Positions 17,882 to 25,080 of a stretch of DNA of 64,000 nt are shown one piece after another. The position numbers were made by a program, and so were the translations under genes. How positions within the stretch are numbered: the first letter of the stretch is position 1; each line of letters opens with the position of its first letter. The notes under the pieces were generated by a model, which saw only the letters and a list, made by a program, of their open reading frames with translations, was not told where the DNA came from and ran no database searches. Source of the stretch: Flavobacteriales bacterium (GTDB lineage: Bacteria > Bacteroidota > Bacteroidia > Flavobacteriales_D > Sanyastnellaceae); NCBI GenBank assembly GCA_947448135.1, contig CANFLZ010000006.1:1-64000 (forward strand), in the 5' to 3' direction.

Positions 17882-19191
17882 TGTTGGCTTTACAATTGTT
17901 TTTGAGTTTATCAATATTGATTATTCTGCACGAAGGTGGACACTTTCTACCGGCTAAATTTTTCAAGATTCGTGTAGAGAAGTTTTATTTATTTTTCGAT
18001 CCATGGTTCAGTTTGTTCAAGAAGAAAATGGGCGGAACTGAATACGGAATCGGATGGCTCCCATTGGGTGGATATGTGAAGATTGCTGGAATGGTAGATG
18101 AGAGCATGGACAAAGAGCAATTGTCCAAACCAGCTGAAGATTGGGAATTCAGAGCCAAACCAGCATGGCAACGATTGATTGTGATGGTAGGCGGTGTAGT
18201 GGTGAATATCATCGTTGGAATTGTTTTATATGCCATCGTTTTAGGCGTATGGGGCAAAGACGAGCTACCTGTTCAGAATATTACTTACGGCGTGCACTGC
18301 GATTCGCTGATGACGTCAGTTGGATTTCAAGAAGGAGATAGAATTATGGCATTGGATGGTAAAACGCCGAACTCTTATACTGAAATTCCGAAGTGGATGT
18401 TGTTGAATCATCCCAGTCAAGCTACAGTTGTTAGAGATGGCAAAACCATTGAAATTGCATTACCCGAAAATTTGGGTCAACAGATGGTGGATCATGGTGT
18501 TCGTATGCCCTTTTCTCCAAGGATTCCCTGTGTTGTAGATACGGTGATTTATGGTACACCAGCACAAGAAGTAGGATTGATGAAAGGTGATTCCATCGTC
18601 TCTATCAATGGAGATACATTGATTTATTTCCAGAATATTCAGAAGATGTTACATGCGCATCCCGATCAAAAAATGAACATTGGTTTATATCGCAACGGAC
18701 AATGGATGACCATTGAACCCAAAACCACTGCCGAAGGAACCATTGGATTTGCGCCACGAACCCCCGATCATTATTTTGCCTACGTCAACCGCACCTTCGG
18801 CTTTTTCGAGGCGATTCCTGCGGGCATGGCTCAAGCTTGGGAGACAGTTCGGGATTATGCGTCTCAATTGAAGTTTTTGTTTTCAAAGTCAGGTGCTAAG
18901 CAAGTGGGCGGTTTCGCAACGTTTGCGAAGTTGTTTCCTGAACAATGGAATTGGGCTATTTTTTGGGAGCGCACTGCATTCATTTCTTTGATCTTGGCAT
19001 TTATGAATATTCTTCCCATTCCTGCTTTGGATGGAGGGCACGTTGTGTTCTTGTTGTGGGAGATGATTACAGGAAAAGCGGCTTCTCAAAAGGTGATGGA
19101 GTGGGCGCAAATGGTGGGCATGGTATTGTTATTGGGCTTAATGCTTTATGGAAATGGCATGGACATCGTACGTTGGTTCGCGGGCAAGTAA
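17878..19191 (+). CDS. rseP: Site-2 protease RseP (M50)
   Basis: Intramembrane zinc metalloprotease that cleaves anti-sigma factors or signal peptide remnants. 437 residues. HEGGH at 18-22 in the first helix supplies two His ligands and the catalytic Glu; NILPIPALDGGHV near the C-terminus gives the Asp ligand. Between them are two PDZ-like modules (GFQEGDRIMALDG and GLMKGDSIVSING). Start 17878 has tandem ATGs and overlaps the ribE stop. The 3' end overlaps the next, unrecognised exported gene by 38-44 nt. Confidence 0.93.
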   Translation: MMLALQLFLSLSILIILHEGGHFLPAKFFKIRVEKFYLFFDPWFSLFKKKMGGTEYGIGWLPLGGYVKIAGMVDESMDKEQLSKPAEDWEFRAKPAWQRLIVMVGGVVVNIIVGIVLYAIVLGVWGKDELPVQNITYGVHCDSLMTSVGFQEGDRIMALDGKTPNSYTEIPKWMLLNHPSQATVVRDGKTIEIALPENLGQQMVDHGVRMPFSPRIPCVVDTVIYGTPAQEVGLMKGDSIVSINGDTLIYFQNIQKMLHAHPDQKMNIGLYRNGQWMTIEPKTTAEGTIGFAPRTPDHYFAYVNRTFGFFEAIPAGMAQAWETVRDYASQLKFLFSKSGAKQVGGFATFAKLFPEQWNWAIFWERTAFISLILAFMNILPIPALDGGHVVFLLWEMITGKAASQKVMEWAQMVGMVLLLGLMLYGNGMDIVRWFAGK

Positions 19192-20620
19192 GTGGATTTT
19201 TCTGTTGTTTTTATTGACAACGAAAGTTCAGGCCCAAACCATCATTGCTCGTCAATCTGTTGAACGCCAGATGGCGGGTCAATTTATTGATGAAAAAAAC
19301 GATCAGTCTTATTTATTCACGCTTTACAACAACCGATTCGGAGACATTCAGTCTTTTGATATGGTAGATTTGACAGGAGGAAAGACCTGGCAATACAATA
19401 TTCCGCAAGATCATTATTGGGTGGGTTTGCACCATTATTCAGCTGGATTGGGTTTGATTTTGGTGCAGTACAGCATGGCGTTGGATTCTATTTATTTTAA
19501 AGAGCTTTTGTATAATCGTGAGGAAGGTTGGAACCATGCCCGTGTTTTAGGAGCCATGTATTATTCCGCCAAGAATCGTTGTCCCCAATTACAATTGTTG
19601 GAAGAGGGAGATTGGATTGCTGCTGTGTCAAGTCAAGCTACATATAGCTCGAAAGAATTGATGACTGTTCGATGGAAGAAAGCGGATAGCGAATTAAAGG
19701 AAATGCAAACCATGTTGTGGCAATTGCAAATGGGCGAGGGAGGAAGAACGGTGTCACGCTGGCAATTGGATCGTTCGGGCAATATCTGGGTCATGTCAGG
19801 AAATAACCGTGAGACGCGACCCAAGCATGATTTGTCTGATTTGGTGAAGGCAGAATTGGTGCATTTGGATTTGGATCGTAAGCATGTACAGCAATGGGAT
19901 TTGGTTTTGGGTCAACGCAATTTGCGCGAGGTTTTTTTTCAAGAAGCGTTCAATGGTCGACACCGTTGTGTTTGCACATTTTCCAACAGCGGTCAAGAGC
20001 GTATCGATGGCATGATTGTCTATGATTTGGATATTGCATCGGGCGATGTTGTGGGTCAGAAAGTTGTTTCATTTCCAGTTGCTGGAGATCCGGTACCATG
20101 GATTGGTCAGCATTTGTTGAGTGATAGTACAGGCGGATTTTGGTTGTTTGGAGAGTCTTATTTTTATCGTGAAATCAGGACAGTCGATCGATACAATGTG
20201 CAAATGACAGGACCCACTTCCACGCAATTGTATGAGTATTTTGAAGAGATTTATGCCGTTCATGTTTTGCCCGACATGACACTGGATGGAAACGTAATGG
20301 CCATCCCCAAGAAGCAGCAAGGGACAGAATTGGTGGGTGCCTCTTATTCCGTATCAATGCCCAATGGCAACCCAATGTTGCGTTTCAATGACCATCGATC
20401 GAGCAAGCCACAGGAAGGTGTTATCACGGAATGGTCGGGACACAAGACGGTTACAAGGGCTTATGTTTGGGACAAAGGGCAATGGAAAACGATGGTGCAA
20501 CCCTATTTGGAAAGTAAGGAAGGTACAGGATCATCGATGATGCGGATGCCTGAAGATCGTCGAGATGGCAAGATTGGAATATTTCTTTCAGGAAATTATT
20601 TTCTAATTTGCAAGGAATAG
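19154..20620 (+). CDS. Unrecognised exported protein, overlapping rseP
   Basis: 488 residues from ATG 19154 (19148 also possible). The start lies inside rseP in another frame, a 38-nt overlap; no good start exists downstream until codon 40 or so. N-terminal signal: a basic stretch (GSRASKW), a hydrophobic core IFLLFLLTT, cleavage near KVQAQ. The rest is beta-strand rich with many Trp and Gly and repeated short strands, suggesting a propeller or similar beta fold. I see no catalytic motif, no T9SS signal and no lipobox. Coupling to rseP hints at an envelope role but proves nothing. Confidence 0.7.
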   Translation: MAWTSYVGSRASKWIFLLFLLTTKVQAQTIIARQSVERQMAGQFIDEKNDQSYLFTLYNNRFGDIQSFDMVDLTGGKTWQYNIPQDHYWVGLHHYSAGLGLILVQYSMALDSIYFKELLYNREEGWNHARVLGAMYYSAKNRCPQLQLLEEGDWIAAVSSQATYSSKELMTVRWKKADSELKEMQTMLWQLQMGEGGRTVSRWQLDRSGNIWVMSGNNRETRPKHDLSDLVKAELVHLDLDRKHVQQWDLVLGQRNLREVFFQEAFNGRHRCVCTFSNSGQERIDGMIVYDLDIASGDVVGQKVVSFPVAGDPVPWIGQHLLSDSTGGFWLFGESYFYREIRTVDRYNVQMTGPTSTQLYEYFEEIYAVHVLPDMTLDGNVMAIPKKQQGTELVGASYSVSMPNGNPMLRFNDHRSSKPQEGVITEWSGHKTVTRAYVWDKGQWKTMVQPYLESKEGTGSSMMRMPEDRRDGKIGIFLSGNYFLICKE

Positions 20621-20639
20621 GAGACTTTGTATATATTTG
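20607..20639 (+). promoter_or_regulatory. Promoter of tRNA-Leu
   Basis: TTTG at 20607-20610, 21 nt spacer, TATATTTG at 20632-20639, a full match to the Bacteroidota consensus. Transcription would start about 11 nt before the tRNA. The -33 box lies inside the end of the preceding gene. Confidence 0.65.
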
Positions 20640-20655
20640 CACCCTCAATCGTGAG

Positions 20656-20738
20656 GCCCGGATGGCGGAACTGGTAGACGCGCACGACTCAAAATCGTGT
20701 GTCCTCGTGACGTGTGGGTTCGATTCCCACTCTGGGTA
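20656..20738 (+). tRNA. tRNA-Leu, anticodon CAA
   Basis: 83-nt tRNA of class II with a long variable arm. Acceptor GCCCGGA (20656-20662) pairs with TCTGGGT (20731-20737) with two G-U pairs, including the first. Anticodon stem CACGA/TCGTG with loop CTCAAAA, anticodon CAA at 20690-20692. T arm GTGGG-TTCGATT-CCCAC at 20714-20730. Discriminator base A at 20738. CCA is not encoded. It reads UUG codons, which look frequent in this window. Confidence 0.95.
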
Positions 20739-20743
20739 CAGAG

Positions 20744-20773
20744 AAAAAAGGCGTGAATTTCACGCCTTTTTTT
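20744..20773 (+). terminator. Terminator after tRNA-Leu
   Basis: Stem GGCGTGA (20750-20756) with TCACGCC (20760-20766), tiny loop, A-tract before and seven Ts after. The symmetry suggests it also ends the convergent thioredoxin gene. Confidence 0.85.
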
Positions 20774-20784
20774 ATGCTCAAGAA

Positions 20785-21117
20785 TTAGGTAGTAATAAAA
20801 TGCGACAAGACTTGATTCACCACCTCGGGGGTTTTCAATCCCACCAATTGATACGGTTTTTCTAGGTTCATCGCTACGCCGTTGTGGTAAAGGATAGTTT
20901 GGGGAACGAAATTTCCCAATCCGAAGGACATCAGTTCTTCCATGTTTTCCATGGCATCTGACTCAATGGCGGTCAATTGCGGATATTTAGGAGTGACTTC
21001 GGCCAGGACATCGGTCATGGCAGTGCATGGTGCGCATGGATTGCTGCTGAATTTTACCAAGAGCCATTCGTGGTTTTGTTTGAGTGTTTGAAGCTCGTCT
21101 AGGTTTACTTTTTTCAT
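20785..21117 (-). CDS. Small cytosolic thioredoxin-like protein
   Basis: 110 residues from ATG 21117 (MKKVNLDEL); the longer frame to 21162 is unlikely. Active site PCAPC gives Cys28 and Cys31, with the cis-Pro in FVPQTILYHNG. No signal peptide, so it should act in the cytosol as a disulfide reductant, although the WCGPC consensus is replaced by NPCAPC. It shares a terminator with the tRNA and is divergent from the SRAP gene. Confidence 0.8.
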   Translation of the reverse strand: MKKVNLDELQTLKQNHEWLLVKFSSNPCAPCTAMTDVLAEVTPKYPQLTAIESDAMENMEELMSFGLGNFVPQTILYHNGVAMNLEKPYQLVGLKTPEVVNQVLSHFITT

Positions 21118-21180
21118 TGTGTTTTTTTGAGCAATGTTAGGTGGGGATTCCGCCCAGGTCAAATCACTTTTCTCTTGGTA

Positions 21181-21199
21181 GAATAGAGGGAATCTATTC
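21181..21199. repeat. Inverted repeat GAATAG-N7-CTATTC, possible operator
   Basis: Perfect 6-bp arms at 21181-21186 and 21194-21199 with a 7-nt spacer. It sits between the divergent thioredoxin and SRAP genes, one base upstream of the TTG that could be the -33 box of the SRAP promoter. That is where a repressor or activator could bind, but arms of this length also occur by chance. Confidence 0.3.
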
Positions 21200-21200
21200 G

Positions 21201-21235
21201 TTGTACTTCCATTACAAGGACCTATCTTTACTTTG
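21201..21235 (+). promoter_or_regulatory. Candidate promoter of SRAP-dnaE operon
   Basis: TTG (21201-21203), 19 nt spacer, TATCTTTA (21223-21230), one change from TAnnTTTG. A second reading is TTACTTTG (21228-21235), also one change, which lies exactly 4 nt before the ATG at 21240. Either predicts a leader of a few nt or none. Confidence 0.4.
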
Positions 21236-21239
21236 TATC

Positions 21240-22052
21240 ATGTGTGGACGTTATATTGTTGTAACCAAGGTTAAGGAGATTGAGAAAAAATGGGGCGCCA
21301 TACTGCCTCGTGGCTTGGACTTTTCTCCCACCACCAATCTGGCTCCTGGAAGTCAAGGTTTGGTGATTACTGACCATGACCCCAAAACGCTGCAACTTTT
21401 TCGTTTTGGATTTACGCCTTCGTGGTCCAAAGATGGCAAGATGCAAATCAATGCGCGATCGGAAGGGGATCACAACCAAGAGAACCGAAAAGACTACCGT
21501 GGTGCCAAAGGCATCATCGACAAACCCTATTACCGCAAAGCCATTCGCAGCCAGCGTTGCCTGGTGATTGCAGATGCTTTTATTGAAGGGCCACAAGGCA
21601 TTGGTCTCAAAAAACCTTTTTGCGTGTATCCGCGTGTTCCGCAAGGCCCGATGGCGCTTGCAGGCATTTGGGATGTTTGGCAAAAGGGGGAAGAGCTGAT
21701 TCATGGCTTTGCCATCGTCACTACGCCGCCCAATGCGGCGCTCGAAAAATTGGGTCACCACCGTTGTCCGCTAATACTACCTCCCGATGCGCAGTCCGTT
21801 TGGCTGAACCCCCAATCGCCACTTGCTGATGTTACTGCAGTGATGCAATCCTGCCCGGATTCTTTTCTCAATGCTTATCCCATCGATCCCGCGATTGCCT
21901 CTCCCACTGCCAATGGTAAGGAGTTGCTCCGTCCCATGGGCGAACGCATTGTACAAGATTTTGAGTACGAGGTTTACCAAGATATTGAGATGTTTGGCAT
22001 GGGTGAAACGCGTGCCAAGAAACGCCGTGATGATCAAATGTCGTTGTTTTAA
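21240..22052 (+). CDS. SRAP (SOS response-associated peptidase/YedK/HMCES) protein
   Basis: 270 residues starting MCGRY. Cys2 becomes the N-terminal residue after Met removal and in this family forms a covalent thiazolidine link to abasic sites in single-stranded DNA, shielding them. Other family residues are visible: NARSE, the Glu in ADAFIEG and the His in HHRCPLIL. The typical FYEW motif is changed to FIEG. The gene ends 15 nt before a short DnaE polymerase, so the pair probably forms a DNA damage tolerance operon. The start is fixed by the required MC; the in-frame ORF to 21141 is an extension only. Confidence 0.92.
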   Translation: MCGRYIVVTKVKEIEKKWGAILPRGLDFSPTTNLAPGSQGLVITDHDPKTLQLFRFGFTPSWSKDGKMQINARSEGDHNQENRKDYRGAKGIIDKPYYRKAIRSQRCLVIADAFIEGPQGIGLKKPFCVYPRVPQGPMALAGIWDVWQKGEELIHGFAIVTTPPNAALEKLGHHRCPLILPPDAQSVWLNPQSPLADVTAVMQSCPDSFLNAYPIDPAIASPTANGKELLRPMGERIVQDFEYEVYQDIEMFGMGETRAKKRRDDQMSLF

Positions 22053-22067
22053 TCGCCTTCGATTGTC

Positions 22068-25064
22068 ATGATTGTTCACTCCTATTTTTCTCTTCGCTAT
22101 GGCACGGTGTCTCCCTTGGAGGCCTTGCATGAGCTGCGCGATGCGGGATATAGCGCAGCCATTTTTGCGGACATCAACAATACATCGGCTGCTTGGGATG
22201 TAAAGCGTTGGTCCAAACAAAATAATTTTCCCGTCATAGTGGGTGTGGACTTTAAAAACAAAATGACCACTCAATATGTGGCCATTCCCAAAAGTGAATC
22301 CGGTTGGTCACAAATCAATGAATGGCTCTCTTACCATAGTCATCGAAAGATTGAATTCCCTGCACGTCCTCCGTATTGGGAGGATGTCGAGATTATTTAT
22401 CCCTTTGAAAGAATTCGAGACTGGAATGCAGAAATGTTGCGCGTAAATGAGTGGATTGCATTGGCGCCTAATGAATGGAATCGATGCCGCATTTCACGCT
22501 GGTCAAATTCTCCGCGATTGTTGGCGATGCCAGTTTTTAGTTTTCGAAATAAGAAAGATTTCAATACCCATCGATTGCTGCGGGCCATAGAAGAAAACCA
22601 ATTGCTCAGCAAGTTATCTATTTTGGACCAAGCACCGCAAACTGAAACGTTGTATCCAGTAGATCAAGTTCAAAGTGGTTATGGAGAAATAGAACTTTAT
22701 GACAAAACGAAAGAATGGATCCACGAGCGTTGGTTGTTGTGGCCAATGGAAGAGGAGACGAGTTTGAAAAATCAATCTGTGTTTGGAAAAGATGCCGAGA
22801 GTGATTTTGTTTTGCTGCGCGATTTGGCCTTGGAAGGCCTTTTCTATCGGTATCCGGAGTTGGACTTATCCGAAAAAAATCATCCCATTTTTCATCGATT
22901 GGAGAAAGAGTTGTCGGTGATTCAAGAAAAGAATTATGTCTCTTACTTTCTCATCAATTGGGACATCACTTCCTATGCACGTCGGAACAATTATTTCTAT
23001 GTTGGGCGAGGCAGTGGTGCCAATAGTATCATTGCTTATTTACTTCGTATTACAGACGTTGATCCGATAGAGTTGGATTTATATTTTGAGCGATTCATCA
23101 ATTTGTACCGCCAAAATCCACCTGATTTTGATATTGATTTTTCATGGACGGATCGAGAGGACATGACCAATTATATTTTTTCTCGATTCCCAAATGTCAC
23201 ACTCCTTGGGGCTTACAACACTTTTCAGTACAGAGCAGCGGTGCGCGAATTGGGGAAGGTTTTTGGATTGCCCAAAGAAGATATTGATTTGTTGTCGGAT
23301 GGGAAATTTAGTGTAGAGGAGTTGGATGAGTTGCAGCGATTGACATTGCGCTACGCGCAGTACATCCAAGATTTTCCAAACGCATTGTCCATTCATGCCG
23401 CAGGCATATTGATCACACAAAAACCCATTACCCATTATACCGCAACTTTTTTACCACCCAAGGGATTTCCAACGACGCATTTTGATATGGTCGTTGCGGA
23501 GGATATCGGCATTTACAAATTTGATATTTTATCCCAACGCGGTTTGGGAAAGATCAAAGAATGTGTAGAAATCATTGCCTACAATCAACCCGATCAAATG
23601 CATTTTGATATTCATGACATTCGTAGATTCAAGCATGATGAGCGAGTTCGAGGTTTGATTCGATCTGCTGATGCCATCGGATGTTTTTATGTGGAGTCGC
23701 CAGCCATGCGCATGCTATTGGGCAAGTTGCAGGTGGATGATTATTTGGCCTTGGTGGCGGCGAGTTCTGTAATAAGACCTGGCGTATCTAAGAGCGGCAT
23801 GATGCGTGAGTTTATCATGCGGCAAAGAATTCCTGAAAGAAGAAAGCAAGCGCATCCTGTGCTATTGGACTTGATGCCGGAGACTTATGGTATCATGGTA
23901 TACCAAGAGGATGTTATCAAAGTTGCGCATTATTATGGCGGTTTGACATTGGGTGAAGCCGATGCCTTGCGCAGAGGAATGAGTGGGAAATTTAGAGGAA
24001 GAGAAGAATTTGAAAAGGCACGTGATCAGTTTATTCAAAATGCGTTACAGAAGGGACATCCTTTGCAAGAAATAGTAGAGATTTGGCGTCAAATAGAAAG
24101 CTTTGCGGGATATGCATTTGCAAAAGGACACAGCGCTTCTTATGCTGTCGAAAGTTTTCAAAGTTTATTTCTCAAGGCTTACTTTCCTTTGGAGTATATG
24201 GTGGCTACTTTGAACAACGGAGGAGGATTTTATTCTGTTGAATTTTATGTCCACGAAGCGCGAAGAAAGGGCGCTACAGTAGAGCCACCTTGTGTGCAGC
24301 GCAGCAGTGCGGTGTCATTGATTCGGGATAAGACGATTTTCCTAGGTTTGGGGATGATCAAAGATTTAGAGCATCCTGTCATTGAGCGGATTTTACAAGC
24401 CCAGCGCAAAGGCTCTTTTGTTGATTTTGATGATTTTATTGATCGGGTTCATTTGGGACTGGAACAGTGTGTATTGTTGATTCGTGTGGGAGCTTTTCGT
24501 TTTGCCAATGAAACCAAAAAGAGTTTACTCTGGAAGGCGCAGATTTATTTCAATCAGCGCAGTACCGATTCTTCGGCTACTTTATTTGGAGTACAACGAA
24601 GGGAGTTTGAGATTCCAACTTTGGAGCATCATCCGTTGGAGGATGTTTATGATCAAATGGAGTTGTTGGGTTTCCCATTGTGCAATCCTTTTGACTGGAT
24701 TGGAGAGCAATTGGAGTCCCATGTTCTTTCCAAAGACGTACCCAGTTATTTGGGAAAGAGCGTTGTGGTTTATGGTTATTACATTACCGCTAAATCAACC
24801 AGAACAGCAATAGGAGAGCGCATGTATTTTGGAAATTTTATTGATGCTGAAGGAAATTTCTTGGACACTGTTCATTTTCCGAATGCATATGGCAGCAATG
24901 TGCAATGGCGTGGACAAGGAGTTTATTGGATGCGCGGTAAGGTGATTGAAGAGATGGGCGTATACAATGTTGAGGTTTATGAAATGCGCAAGGTGGTTAA
25001 CCAAGAAGATCCACGGTATTCAGAATTACGCGCAGCAGAAAAAACGAAACGGGGAAGAAAATAA
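22068..25064 (+). CDS. Short DNA polymerase III alpha (DnaE-type, second DnaE)
   Basis: 998 residues, shorter than the replicative Bacteroidota DnaE (about 1,400). C-family polymerase motifs are intact: GRGSGANS, PDFDIDF with Asp353, Asp355 and Asp357, and Asp486 in KFDILS; EDVIKVA and LRRGMSGK follow. The N-terminal PHP domain looks dead: HxH is reduced to IVHS, and TDHG to ADIN. The C-terminus has an OB-like fold (VVVYGYYITA). Together with the SRAP gene 15 nt upstream this suggests a translesion (DnaE2/ImuC-like) role. That is inferred from length, PHP decay and neighbour; no imuB or dinB is in the window. Confidence 0.88.
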   Translation: MIVHSYFSLRYGTVSPLEALHELRDAGYSAAIFADINNTSAAWDVKRWSKQNNFPVIVGVDFKNKMTTQYVAIPKSESGWSQINEWLSYHSHRKIEFPARPPYWEDVEIIYPFERIRDWNAEMLRVNEWIALAPNEWNRCRISRWSNSPRLLAMPVFSFRNKKDFNTHRLLRAIEENQLLSKLSILDQAPQTETLYPVDQVQSGYGEIELYDKTKEWIHERWLLWPMEEETSLKNQSVFGKDAESDFVLLRDLALEGLFYRYPELDLSEKNHPIFHRLEKELSVIQEKNYVSYFLINWDITSYARRNNYFYVGRGSGANSIIAYLLRITDVDPIELDLYFERFINLYRQNPPDFDIDFSWTDREDMTNYIFSRFPNVTLLGAYNTFQYRAAVRELGKVFGLPKEDIDLLSDGKFSVEELDELQRLTLRYAQYIQDFPNALSIHAAGILITQKPITHYTATFLPPKGFPTTHFDMVVAEDIGIYKFDILSQRGLGKIKECVEIIAYNQPDQMHFDIHDIRRFKHDERVRGLIRSADAIGCFYVESPAMRMLLGKLQVDDYLALVAASSVIRPGVSKSGMMREFIMRQRIPERRKQAHPVLLDLMPETYGIMVYQEDVIKVAHYYGGLTLGEADALRRGMSGKFRGREEFEKARDQFIQNALQKGHPLQEIVEIWRQIESFAGYAFAKGHSASYAVESFQSLFLKAYFPLEYMVATLNNGGGFYSVEFYVHEARRKGATVEPPCVQRSSAVSLIRDKTIFLGLGMIKDLEHPVIERILQAQRKGSFVDFDDFIDRVHLGLEQCVLLIRVGAFRFANETKKSLLWKAQIYFNQRSTDSSATLFGVQRREFEIPTLEHHPLEDVYDQMELLGFPLCNPFDWIGEQLESHVLSKDVPSYLGKSVVVYGYYITAKSTRTAIGERMYFGNFIDAEGNFLDTVHFPNAYGSNVQWRGQGVYWMRGKVIEEMGVYNVEVYEMRKVVNQEDPRYSELRAAEKTKRGRK

Positions 25065-25080
25065 ATTATCTTGCACACCA

